From NCBI GenBank assembly GCA_022825895.1, contig JAJDVX010000022.1:124001-188000 (forward strand): 64,000 nt of DNA, in the 5' to 3' direction. Shown piece by piece: positions 47,825-56,610 of this stretch. The stretch is from Chloroflexota bacterium (GTDB taxonomy: Bacteria; Chloroflexota; UBA11872). The notes under the pieces were generated by a model. It was not told the origin of the DNA, did no database searches, and was given only the letters and a program-made list of their open reading frames with translations. The translations under genes and the position numbers were made by a program. Numbering within the stretch: position 1 is the first letter of the stretch; each line of letters starts with the position of its first letter.

Positions 47825-48763
47825 TCAGTGGGTGGAATTGGCCGAAGCCCGCAGGAGGCCGGTGCCCCCGGCGACTCCGAACATGTGGCCGAGGCCAACA
47901 GCGGCGCCGATTGCCGCGCCCAAGCCGGTGAGGGCGATCACGACCGCCACGAAGTCGCCGACGGAAACAGCAAAGGATCCCTGGACCAGCGGCGCCCAGA
48001 AGCGGAGCAGGATCAGTTCGGTGGCGCCAGCGAGTTGGGTTGCGGAAACCGCGGCGAGTGCGAGGGCGACGCCGCCGAGTCCGACGCCGGTGACCATGCC
48101 GGCCAGAATGAGCACGCCGGCCATTGAGGTTGCGGTCCACGCCGGGCGTCGACGGAAATCGCCCAAGACCTCGTTGTAAGCCGCGCCGGCGGTCCGACCG
48201 GCCACAATGACCTGGGGAACCAGCGTCCAGAGCAGGACATTCGCGGCGGCCAACACGATCGCGTCGATCAGGAACAGGGCGACGTAAATCGCGGCGATGA
48301 GGGCCACCGGCCGCTCGGTGGTGATGTCGGTGTCCGGCGGCCGTGTGAAGCCAAAGACGGCGGTTTGCATGACGGCCAACGCGCCCACGACCAACAGGAC
48401 GGGGAGCGAGGCCAGCGCCAGGGAGGGTGCTTGTCGCCAGGCGTCCCGGAGTGCGCGCCGAGCGGAGGTGTCCCGCTCGTCGGTGGCGCGATCGGTGATC
48501 AGGGCCGCGGCGCCGAGGGCGCAGGGCCAGAAGAGGAAGAGCAGGACCGCGGCCACTGGCACGGCGGCCAAGGCGGCCGGCGAGCGGATGAAGGCCAGAC
48601 CACCGGCCAAGCCAGCCAAGGCACCGGCGAGCGCGCCAACGCCAAGCCCAACGGCCAGGGCTCCCGGCTGCGCCACGGTGGATACAGCCGCACCAAGCGG
48701 CTCCAGGAGGTGCAGGGGGTCGTTCAGCCTGTGGGCCGGCGGCAGCGGGTCGGGTCGAGACAT
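47825..48763 (-). CDS. Polytopic membrane protein of unknown function
   Basis: 312 residues, about six helices. The DRATDERDTSARRALRDAW cytoplasmic loop and the AGAAYNEVLGDFRRRP loop look like DUF4013-type proteins, but the match is loose. Lies 38 bp upstream of the 926-residue protein and probably shares its transcript. Confidence 0.6.
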   Translation of the reverse strand: MSRPDPLPPAHRLNDPLHLLEPLGAAVSTVAQPGALAVGLGVGALAGALAGLAGGLAFIRSPAALAAVPVAAVLLFLFWPCALGAAALITDRATDERDTSARRALRDAWRQAPSLALASLPVLLVVGALAVMQTAVFGFTRPPDTDITTERPVALIAAIYVALFLIDAIVLAAANVLLWTLVPQVIVAGRTAGAAYNEVLGDFRRRPAWTATSMAGVLILAGMVTGVGLGGVALALAAVSATQLAGATELILLRFWAPLVQGSFAVSVGDFVAVVIALTGLGAAIGAAVGLGHMFGVAGGTGLLRASANSTH

Positions 48764-48836
48764 TACTGAGTTCCCGGCAGTATATCGGCGGCGGGTAGGG
48801 ATACATTAGCGTCGAATTGACTATGGCCGAGATGCA

Positions 48837-49799
48837 ATGGCCGTGACGGACGGGCCGTCCAGGGGCGCCCGCGCCGCCGTGATCGGCGCGGGGCGCATGG
48901 GGCATGGCATTGCCCTGGAGGCCGTGCGCGGCGGCTTTCAGGTGGCGATCTACGACACGCAAGCGGGTCGGGCGGAGGCCGCCGTTGCGGAAGCCAAGGC
49001 GGACGCGAACGATCTGGTGGCGGCGGGCGTCATCCAGGCGTCCGACATTCCGACGATCATTGGACGGCTCACCCCAGCGATCGACCTGGAGAGCGCGGCG
49101 GCGGATACGGAGGTCGTCTTCGAAGCCGTGGCGGAGGACCTTGACGTCAAGCGCCGCGTGTTTGCTCGACTCGACCGCGCGGCTCCGCCCACGGCGCTGC
49201 TGCTTTCGAATACCTCCAGCTTGGCCATCAGCGATATCGCGGCGGCCTGCGAGCGGCCCGAGCGGGTGGCGCTGGCGCACTGGATTCTGCCGCCGCACCT
49301 GATTCCGGCGGTGGAGGTGGCGCCGGGGCCGCGCACCAGCCCGGCGACCATCTCGGCCGTGCGGGACCTGCTGGCGCGGCTGGGCAAGTGGCCGGTGGTA
49401 TTGGAACGGGAGATGCCGGGCTATCTGATCAACCGCCTGCAGTTCGCCCTGCTGCGCGAGGCGATGGACCTGCTAGGGCAGGGTGTGGCTTCGGCCGAGG
49501 AAATCGACCGCGCGGTTCGCGGATCGATCGCGCGCCGGATGCCCGTGACGGGCCTTTTCGGCCAAGCCGACCTGGCTGGGCTGGACGTGTACCGCCAGAT
49601 CTTTAGGTACCTGGCGGCCGACCTGAGCAGGTCCGCTGGACCTCCGCAAGCCCTGGACGATGCAGTACGAGCGGGCAACACCGGCGCCGCCGTCGGGCAA
49701 GGGTTCTACTCGTGGACCGAGGAGCGGCGCGACGAGGCGCTGCGGCGTCGCAATGCGGAGTTGATCCGGCTACTTCGAACTGATACGGGTGAGCGATAG
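48837..49799 (+). CDS. 3-hydroxyacyl-CoA dehydrogenase family protein
   Basis: 320 residues. AVIGAGRMGHGIA NAD site, Glu in VFEAVAEDLDVK, SNTSSLAISDIA, His in ALAHWILPPHLIPAVEVAP and the C-terminal MPGYLINRLQFALLREA fit the FadB/HBDH type. Candidates include beta-oxidation or L-gulonate/carnitine-type oxidation; the single domain and HWILPPH variation favour a non-fatty-acid substrate. Confidence 0.88.
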   Translation: MAVTDGPSRGARAAVIGAGRMGHGIALEAVRGGFQVAIYDTQAGRAEAAVAEAKADANDLVAAGVIQASDIPTIIGRLTPAIDLESAAADTEVVFEAVAEDLDVKRRVFARLDRAAPPTALLLSNTSSLAISDIAAACERPERVALAHWILPPHLIPAVEVAPGPRTSPATISAVRDLLARLGKWPVVLEREMPGYLINRLQFALLREAMDLLGQGVASAEEIDRAVRGSIARRMPVTGLFGQADLAGLDVYRQIFRYLAADLSRSAGPPQALDDAVRAGNTGAAVGQGFYSWTEERRDEALRRRNAELIRLLRTDTGER

Positions 49800-49868
49800 G
49801 CGCAGCCCGGCGCGCACCAATCGTGGCTGACCAGCATAAGTTGGCTTCCGGCGAGCGCGACGCGCTGA

Positions 49869-50063
49869 CTAGGCGCCTCGTCGGCGGTCCAGACGATCGT
49901 TGCGCGCGCTGGCGTTCCAGTCAGCCTTCCAATTCGCCTGCCGGTCTGTGCGCGCATCGTCCAAAGGCCGACGCTTTTCACCTTTCCAGTTTCTGCCCTC
50001 GCGCACGAAGGCCCAGGTGCTCGCCACGAATTCCGCCAGTCCTTCCATCACCTCTGACAACAT
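49869..50063 (-). CDS. Possible small protein, DUF5989-like
   Basis: 64 residues, ATG 50063. EGLAEFVASTWAFVREGRNW resembles the N-terminus of DUF5989 mini-proteins, but the usual membrane helix is replaced by a charged tail. The rest of 49800-50129 holds nothing else recognisable. Confidence 0.35.
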   Translation of the reverse strand: MLSEVMEGLAEFVASTWAFVREGRNWKGEKRRPLDDARTDRQANWKADWNASARNDRLDRRRGA

Positions 50064-50129
50064 ATCCAGCTCACTGAGCCTCGATAGTCGATTCTGTCAC
50101 GCGCATGGCCGTTTATTTTGGACGGGCGG

Positions 50130-51497
50130 CTACTTCGGGCGGACCGGGGCAGCTGAGGCGGACTTGCCGCCCACAGACCGGGTGGCCGGGTCCATGCCGA
50201 AGAAGCGACGGCCGACCAGGTAGGCGGCGCCGGCCTCGGTGCCCATGGCGGCGATGCGGGCCACGGCGCCCACGCCGGCGCCGGTCCAGCCCGCCAGCGG
50301 CGTGATCAGGAACAGGAACGAGGCCATCATCAACAGCCGCGAAAAGGCGGTGAAGGCGACGCGTCGCGTCCTGCGCTGGTTCATCGTCATTGACTGGTAG
50401 AACTGGCGCACGGCCATCAACAGGGGGAAGACCGAGAGAATCTTCAGGGCCGTGATGGCGTCGGGCACCAGGGCGTCGGGGGCGCCCACCAGATCAGCGA
50501 TGACGAAGCGGTTCAGCGGGGTGAAGGCTATGAGGGCCATGAAGCCGCCCATGCCCAGCCCCACGGCGTACACGAAGCGGCGGGCACGGCGCTGCTGATC
50601 GGCGTCGCGCCCGAGCACCAGGACGACCTGCCGCAGGGCCGCCATGGCGGTGAGCGGCAACATGCCGAGGCTGAAGGCAACGCGGAACGCGCCGACCGTG
50701 GCCTCGGGATCAGGGAGTCGCAGCAACCCCGCGTTGACCATGGGATGACCGATGGTGAGGGCGAACTGGGTGATGATGAGCGGGATCAGGAAGCCGGTGA
50801 GGTAGCGGAAGTCCAGCGGCGCTTCGCCGTCCGGATCGGCGGCGTAGGGGGCGGTGCGGTCGACCTGGCGGACGAGGAGCACGGCCAGCACGCCTTCAAC
50901 GACCGCCACGATGACCCACACGACCGCGGCGCTGTAGATGCCGGGGACCGGGAGCTGGGGGACCACCCCAAGACCGAGCGCCATCAACACCACCTGGCCC
51001 ACGGCCGGCGCTACCCAGATCAGGTTGGAGCGACGCCGGTGGGCCAGCTGGGCCAGGTTGAACACGCGCAGCAAGTTGAAGAGCGGGATGGCGAGCGAAA
51101 TCCGCATCATCGCCATCACTTCGGGCAGCAGGCTTTCGGGCGTGCCCATGGCGAATCGAAAAAAGGCCTCGCCGATTCCGGGAAGGGCAAACAAGGCGCT
51201 GATGCCCGTGATGACCGACATGTACAGGAACATGTAGCGCTGGATCACGGCGAAGGACTGGCGGCCGCGAACCAGCACCAGGTAGGCGCTCTGGATGGCC
51301 GTTCCGGAGGCACTCAGGATTTGGACGACGCTGGCCACAATGGCGAAGGCGGCCAGGGAGGTCTCGGGATCAGCCGCGCGGGAAATGCCGGCGTCGAGGA
51401 CCGGATTGCGCAGCGTTTGGAACACCTGCGCGGCGGCCAGCGGCAGAAAGAACACCGCCATTGCGCGGTAGGTTGTCGGGGCCGCGGTACTCGCCAC
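50130..51497 (-). CDS. MATE/polysaccharide-flippase-like membrane transporter
   Basis: 455 residues with about twelve helices in two related halves (FFLPLAAAQVFQTLRNPVLDAG and LIPLIITQFALTIGHPMVNAG). MOP-superfamily-like; drug, lipid or polysaccharide exporter. GTG start with AGGGAA eight bases upstream. The 536-residue plus-strand ORF across this gene is a shadow. Confidence 0.75.
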   Translation of the reverse strand: MASTAAPTTYRAMAVFFLPLAAAQVFQTLRNPVLDAGISRAADPETSLAAFAIVASVVQILSASGTAIQSAYLVLVRGRQSFAVIQRYMFLYMSVITGISALFALPGIGEAFFRFAMGTPESLLPEVMAMMRISLAIPLFNLLRVFNLAQLAHRRRSNLIWVAPAVGQVVLMALGLGVVPQLPVPGIYSAAVVWVIVAVVEGVLAVLLVRQVDRTAPYAADPDGEAPLDFRYLTGFLIPLIITQFALTIGHPMVNAGLLRLPDPEATVGAFRVAFSLGMLPLTAMAALRQVVLVLGRDADQQRRARRFVYAVGLGMGGFMALIAFTPLNRFVIADLVGAPDALVPDAITALKILSVFPLLMAVRQFYQSMTMNQRRTRRVAFTAFSRLLMMASFLFLITPLAGWTGAGVGAVARIAAMGTEAGAAYLVGRRFFGMDPATRSVGGKSASAAPVRPK

Positions 51498-51596
51498 GTA
51501 CGGATTCCCTGGAAGCGCCGCCCTGACTATGGCGAAGGGCAGGGGATTTGCTCAAACGCGGCGGGAGGCCCGGGCCTCCGGTGGTACGGTGCGGGG

Positions 51597-52355
51597 GTGA
51601 GCGGTTCGTTACCGGCGGCCGTGTTTTTTGATGCGTACGGCACGCTGATTCACTTTCCAGCCGACCCCTCGCCGTTCGACTACATGGCGGACGCGGTGCG
51701 ACGGGCGGGGGTGGACCTGCCGCGCGAGCGGCTGGATGCGGCGCTGCACGCCGAGATGCGGTATTTCAAGGCTCACTTCTCGGCGGTTCGGACGGCGGAG
51801 GACTTTCAGCGGCTGAAGTTCGACGACGCGCGGGTGTACGTGGAGGCGCTTGGCGATACGGGGCCGGTGCGCCTGGACGTTGCCGACATGGCCGCCGAAT
51901 TGCACGGGGCTTTTGCGACGCGGGTGCTTCCGGATGCCTGGCCGGCGATTGACGCAGTCAAGGCGGCGGGGGTGCGGGTCGGCGTGCTCAGCAACTACAG
52001 CTACCTGCTGCCGCTGGTGCTTGATGGGTTGGGACTGGCCGAGCGGCTGGACCCGATCGTGTTCTCGGCGGCGGTGGGCGCGGAGAAGCCTGATCGGCGG
52101 ATTTTCGAGACCGCGGCCGAGACGGTGGGCGCGGAGCTTGCCGACTGCGTGCTGATCGGCGACGACCTGGAGAACGACGTGGCGGGCGGGCGCCATTGCG
52201 GGATGCCGGTGGTGTGGATCGCCCGTGACGGTGCGACGGCTCCTCCGGGAGTGGCCGCGGCCCGCGACCTGGCGGACGCGGCGCAGATGGCGCTGGCGCC
52301 CGGGTGGCGGACGCTCTCGCTGACCGAGCCACACGGCGCCGGGGCGCACGCCTGA
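51597..52355 (+). CDS. HAD-superfamily hydrolase
   Basis: 252 residues from GTG 51597, well inside the long track ORF. FFDAYGTL (nucleophile Asp and acid/base as DAYGT), VGVLSNYSY motif II, GAEKPDRRIF motif III Lys, LIGDDLENDVAGG motif IV. Haloacid-dehalogenase-like phosphatase, substrate unknown. Followed 3 bp later by yjbQ. Confidence 0.9.
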   Translation: MSGSLPAAVFFDAYGTLIHFPADPSPFDYMADAVRRAGVDLPRERLDAALHAEMRYFKAHFSAVRTAEDFQRLKFDDARVYVEALGDTGPVRLDVADMAAELHGAFATRVLPDAWPAIDAVKAAGVRVGVLSNYSYLLPLVLDGLGLAERLDPIVFSAAVGAEKPDRRIFETAAETVGAELADCVLIGDDLENDVAGGRHCGMPVVWIARDGATAPPGVAAARDLADAAQMALAPGWRTLSLTEPHGAGAHA

Positions 52356-52358
52356 TAC

Positions 52359-52778
52359 ATGCTCCTTGCCAGGATTCGCGTCACCACCACGTCGCGGACG
52401 TCCGTGCATCCGATCGGGCGACAGATCCAGGCGGCGATCGAGGGCAAGGTTGGGCGCGACGGTTTGCTGCTGGTCAGCGTTCCGCACACGACGTGCGCGG
52501 TGACGATGAACGAGCCTGAGCCAGGACTGCTGGACGACTTTGCGCAGGCGTTGGAGCGGCTGGTTCCGTGGGACAGTCGGTACGCGCACAACGTCGGGTC
52601 CGAGGACAACGCGGCCGGTCACGTGCGGGCCAATCTGATCGGTCACCAGGTGCTAGTTCCGGTTGTTGACGGACGTTTGCAGGTCGGCGCGTGGCAAGAC
52701 GTGCTGCTGATCGAGTGCGATGGGCCACGAAGCCGAACGGTCGACGTTCGGCTGCTCGCCGACACCGCCGCCCGCTAG
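52359..52778 (+). CDS. yjbQ: YjbQ family (UPF0047) protein
   Basis: 139 residues. SVPHTTCAVTMNEP, AGHVRANLIG and VDGRLQVGAWQDVLLIECDGPRSR are the family signature. Thiamine phosphate synthase activity has been reported for some members. Convergent with the next gene, sharing CTAG. Confidence 0.93.
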   Translation: MLLARIRVTTTSRTSVHPIGRQIQAAIEGKVGRDGLLLVSVPHTTCAVTMNEPEPGLLDDFAQALERLVPWDSRYAHNVGSEDNAAGHVRANLIGHQVLVPVVDGRLQVGAWQDVLLIECDGPRSRTVDVRLLADTAAR

Positions 52779-54304
52779 AGTCCGCGTTCCTCCAGATCCG
52801 CCAGGAACCAGTTGCCGTACGGGAGCGGCTGGCGGTAGCCGGGACGGTCGGCGGCGGCCGACCAGCCGCGCAACCGCAACTGCCGGGTGATCAGAGCATC
52901 GGCTCGCTCCAGATAGGCGGCCGCGTCCTCGCTACCCCGCCGCACCGGCGCTATCGCGTCGCCGGTCAATGCGTGCCAGGCCTTGGCGCCTGGGTGCGCC
53001 GGGCTGAGCATGGCCCGGGTCGTCGCCTGGATCAGCGGGGTGCGGTTGTACGGCCGCCGGTTGGGGTTCAGAAAGGCGGGATCGTCCAGCGTCTCAGGCC
53101 TCGCGGGCGTCACCAGGCTGGTTCGGGCCAGGGCGCGCTGGGCGGGCGCGCTCAGCAGAAAGCGCGCGAAAACCCAGGCCGCGTCGGGTTCGGAACTGGC
53201 CGCAGGCACGGCCACGCAGAGTTCCTCGGCCTCGGTCAGGACGTCGCGGTCGTCCCAGGCCGGCAGTGGCGCCACGGCCCAGGGCACGCTGGCGCGGATC
53301 CAGCGTCCGACGTCGGTGCGATCGATGTGCATGGACGCCAGGCCTCCACTGAACGGCGCCACGAAACGAAACGAGATTGGTAATTCAATGGCCAGCGTGG
53401 TCTGCCAGCCAGTCAGACGCTGCAGGCGGGCCTGGCGTTGCGGAGTAGCCATCGTGGAGGCGCGTTGCGCGGCGTCCAGGAAACTGCCGTCGCCTGCCTC
53501 GGCCAAGACGGGGCGCGCGTAGGCTGGAATGGCGGTGAGACCGAATCGTTCAACCCGATCGCCGTCCGCGACCACGAGCCGACGGGCCGCTTCCTCGAAC
53601 TCCGCCACTGACCAGGCTCGGTTCCAGGTGACGGGCGCCTCGACGCCAGCATCTTCGAGGTGATCCTCGTTGTAGAGCACGCACTGATGCGCGGCGCCGA
53701 GGCTGAGCGCGGATCGCTCACCGCCGGCCCCGGTCCGAGACGCGGCGGCAGCCGGCGCCGCGCCCCGCAACTCGGCGTCGGCATCGATCCGCGCGCCCAG
53801 ACCGTGCAGAAAGCCCGCGGCCGTAAAGTCAAAGACGTCCTCCGGAGCGAGGCGCGAGACGTCGGGACCCTCGCCTACCCGGAGACGCGTGCGCAGTCCA
53901 TCGGAGTTCAGCGCGTTGTCAAGGCGAGCCTGGACGTCAACCCACGGGGCTTGCCGCCGGAACTCCCGCTCGATTCCGGGAAAGGCCTCCAACAGCACGC
54001 GTGGCCCCCAGGCTTCGAAGTGGATCGTGGCCGCGGCGGCGCACGGTACGCCGACCGCCGCCGGCATCGCCGCCGCGAAGGTCTCCGGTGTGGGCGTCGG
54101 TAGCGGCGGCGGCTGAACCACGGCTGCCGGAGGCTGCGTGACCGGCGGAAGCTCGCGGTCCATTCGATCCAAGGTGCAAGCCGCCAGGAGCCCGCCCGCC
54201 GCGGCAAGTGCGCCGCGCAGCAAGTCTCGTCGTGAGCGTGCTTCCGACCTGGCTGCAAGACGGTGCCGGCGACCTTCACGCGCGGCCGGACGACGCCGGC
54301 TCAC
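52775..54304 (-). CDS. ABC-type extracellular solute-binding lipoprotein (sugar type)
   Basis: About 509 residues from GTG 54304; TTG 54346 is possible. SRRDLLRGALAAAGGLLAAC is a Tat-plus-lipobox signal. The family-1 fold follows: FEAWGPRVLLEAFPGIEREFRRQAPWVDVQ, VLYNEDHLEDAGVEAPVTWNRAW and a C-terminal helix-rich lobe. Sugar or glycerol-phosphate uptake would be expected, but no permease or ATPase gene is in the window. Confidence 0.82.
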   Translation of the reverse strand: MSRRRPAAREGRRHRLAARSEARSRRDLLRGALAAAGGLLAACTLDRMDRELPPVTQPPAAVVQPPPLPTPTPETFAAAMPAAVGVPCAAAATIHFEAWGPRVLLEAFPGIEREFRRQAPWVDVQARLDNALNSDGLRTRLRVGEGPDVSRLAPEDVFDFTAAGFLHGLGARIDADAELRGAAPAAAASRTGAGGERSALSLGAAHQCVLYNEDHLEDAGVEAPVTWNRAWSVAEFEEAARRLVVADGDRVERFGLTAIPAYARPVLAEAGDGSFLDAAQRASTMATPQRQARLQRLTGWQTTLAIELPISFRFVAPFSGGLASMHIDRTDVGRWIRASVPWAVAPLPAWDDRDVLTEAEELCVAVPAASSEPDAAWVFARFLLSAPAQRALARTSLVTPARPETLDDPAFLNPNRRPYNRTPLIQATTRAMLSPAHPGAKAWHALTGDAIAPVRRGSEDAAAYLERADALITRQLRLRGWSAAADRPGYRQPLPYGNWFLADLEERGL

Positions 54305-54357
54305 ACCCGCGCCGCGCCGGGCCTTGGTCTCACAGATGATGGGCAAACCCTGGTCGA

Positions 54358-56610
54358 ATGTTGCTCACTGGCTATTCTGACCACAATCCTGTTACGACTC
54401 GCGAACTCGAAAGGCATCGCGCCATCGACCTGTTGCTCTGGGCAGGCGCCTTGGCGGTGTTGTCCATTCTCGGGGTGCCGTGGGCGTTTGTGTTGTGTCG
54501 CAGTCTGCCCTCGCGTGGTGTGCTGCTGGCTGCGCCGGTTGGGCTGTTCCTTGCCCATTATCTCGCCTGGCTTGGGCTTTTCACCGGGCTGTTTCCCAAT
54601 GGACGAGGTTATGCGGTTGGCGCCCTGCTGACGTTTGCCGCCCTCAGCGCCGCCCTGGCCTGGAAACTGCATCCACGACTGCCTGACCTCCGTGGCCGGC
54701 AGCGGCTGTGGCTGGCGGGCTGCATCGCGTTCCTCGGGCTCTTCGCGGTGGGCGCCGGACTGCGTTGGCTCAATCCCGAGATCAGCGGAACCGAAAAGCC
54801 GATGGACCTGGCGTTGCTCAATGCTGCTGCTCGCGCTACATCGTTCCCTCCGCCCGATCCATGGTTTGCCGGCGAGACAGTCAACTATTACTACCTCGGC
54901 TATTCCATGGCCGCCTTTGGGGTCCATCTCAGTGGCGCCGAGCCGGCCGTCGGCTACAACCTGGCCCTGGCTGCGCTTTTCGCGCTCGGCGCAGTGGCCG
55001 CCGCTTCGGCCGGTTACGACCTGGCCGTGCTCACCGGTGCCGGAAAGCGCGCCCGGCGAGCGGCGGCGGGGCTGGCGCTGGGACTGACCATGCTGGCCGG
55101 CAACCTAGCCGTGCTGCGCGACATCTTCTCCGACAGCGCGGACACGCCCACCGATTTCTGGCGCGGCATCGGGTGGAATGCCTCGCGGACGATTCAGCGC
55201 GAGGAGGCCGGCCAGGTGATCGACTACACGATCAACGAGTTTCCGGCCTTCTCCTTCATCCTGGGCGACCTGCACCCGCACGTGATGGCGCTGCCGGTCA
55301 CGCTGGTGGCCGTCTCGCTGGCGGTGCAGTGGGTGGTTGCCGGGTCGCAGCCGCAGCCCGATTCGCTGGCCGAGCGACTCGCGCGTGGCGCGCTGACCGG
55401 GCTGGTGCTGGGCGGTCTGTATGCGCTGAATGCCTGGGACGCGCCCACGTTTGCGGGCCTGGTGCTGGCGGGAGGCGTGGTCATAGCCTGGCGCAAGCGA
55501 TCACGGCTGCTGGCCCTCTTGCCGCCAACCGCCACGGCGCTGATCGTGGGCGTCGTCGCCTGGTTGCCTTATACGCTGGACTATTCACCCGGTCGTCGTG
55601 GGATCGGCGTGGTGGCGGTACGAAGCGAGGCGGTGGATTACGTCCAGGTCTTTGGGCTCTTGTTGGCCGCGGCTGTCGTGACGCTGGCTGTCTTGCTCTG
55701 GGATGTGCGACCGGATGGCCGCTGGATTCTGGTCGTGCTGTTTGTCGCCGGAATCGGGGCTACGCTGATAGCCCGTGGAGAGATTGTTGCGGCGCTGGCC
55801 GCTCTCTCCGTCCTCAGCCTCTACGCGCTCTGGTCGCACCGCGGAGATCCCGGCCTGGCGGCGCTGCTTTGGCTGCTGGTTGCGGGACTGGGACTACTGA
55901 CGGTTGTCGAGGCTCTTTATGTTGACGACTTCTTTGGGGCGCCCAACGAACGCATGAACACCGTGTTCAAGCTGCATTATCAGGCTTGGAGCCTGCTGGC
56001 CATTGCCGCCGGACCGGGCCTGGTTCTGGCTTGGCGACGTCTCGCCCAACCCGGCGGTCTACGCCTGACGTTGGCGCGCACGGCGGCGGTTTCGGCTTTC
56101 GTTCTGCTCGCGGTCCCGGCGCTGGCCTACCCGATTGTCGCTACCAAGGCCAAGACCGAGGCCAGCTTGGTTTCCGGATCGCTGGACGGGCTGGCCGCGG
56201 CACGGCTCAGTCGCCCGTCAGAGGTCGCGGCGGCCGAGTGGTTGCGGACGCACGCTCGGGGCGACTCCGTGTTACTGGAAGCGCCCGGCCGCCCGTATTC
56301 CAGCGACTCGCGTATGTCCACGTGGACCGGGATACCCACCGTGATCGGCTGGACGCAGCACGAAGAACTCTGGCGAGAGTCTGATCCCCGAATCGACGCT
56401 CGAACGGCCGACATCAACACCGCGTACCAAACCGAAGACTCCGAGTTGCGGCGTGCCGTGTTGGACCGCTATGGCGTCACGCATGTGGTGGTCGGCGATA
56501 GCGAGCGAAACCGATATGGGCCCGAGGTATACGAGCGCTTGCGCCAGGACTTCACCGTGGCCTACAGCAACGGTGGGACCACTGTTTTCCAGGTTGACGC
56601 ATCTCCGTGA
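54358..56610 (+). CDS. DUF2298 (Chlor_Arch_YYY) membrane protein
   Basis: 750 residues, about a dozen helices. WFAGETVNYYYLGYSMAA is the YYY hallmark, with INEFPAFSFILGDLHPHVMA and PNERMNTVFKLHYQAW further on; the C-terminus is soluble (STWTGIPTVIGWTQHE, VTHVVVGDSER). Thought to process lipid-linked glycans; biochemistry unknown. GTGA overlap with the next gene. Confidence 0.93.
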   Translation: MLLTGYSDHNPVTTRELERHRAIDLLLWAGALAVLSILGVPWAFVLCRSLPSRGVLLAAPVGLFLAHYLAWLGLFTGLFPNGRGYAVGALLTFAALSAALAWKLHPRLPDLRGRQRLWLAGCIAFLGLFAVGAGLRWLNPEISGTEKPMDLALLNAAARATSFPPPDPWFAGETVNYYYLGYSMAAFGVHLSGAEPAVGYNLALAALFALGAVAAASAGYDLAVLTGAGKRARRAAAGLALGLTMLAGNLAVLRDIFSDSADTPTDFWRGIGWNASRTIQREEAGQVIDYTINEFPAFSFILGDLHPHVMALPVTLVAVSLAVQWVVAGSQPQPDSLAERLARGALTGLVLGGLYALNAWDAPTFAGLVLAGGVVIAWRKRSRLLALLPPTATALIVGVVAWLPYTLDYSPGRRGIGVVAVRSEAVDYVQVFGLLLAAAVVTLAVLLWDVRPDGRWILVVLFVAGIGATLIARGEIVAALAALSVLSLYALWSHRGDPGLAALLWLLVAGLGLLTVVEALYVDDFFGAPNERMNTVFKLHYQAWSLLAIAAGPGLVLAWRRLAQPGGLRLTLARTAAVSAFVLLAVPALAYPIVATKAKTEASLVSGSLDGLAAARLSRPSEVAAAEWLRTHARGDSVLLEAPGRPYSSDSRMSTWTGIPTVIGWTQHEELWRESDPRIDARTADINTAYQTEDSELRRAVLDRYGVTHVVVGDSERNRYGPEVYERLRQDFTVAYSNGGTTVFQVDASP

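Noticed and set aside
50745-52355. 536-residue ORF covering the MATE-like gene and HAD gene
   Set aside because: Only the part from 51597 is HAD-like; the rest is antisense to the transporter.
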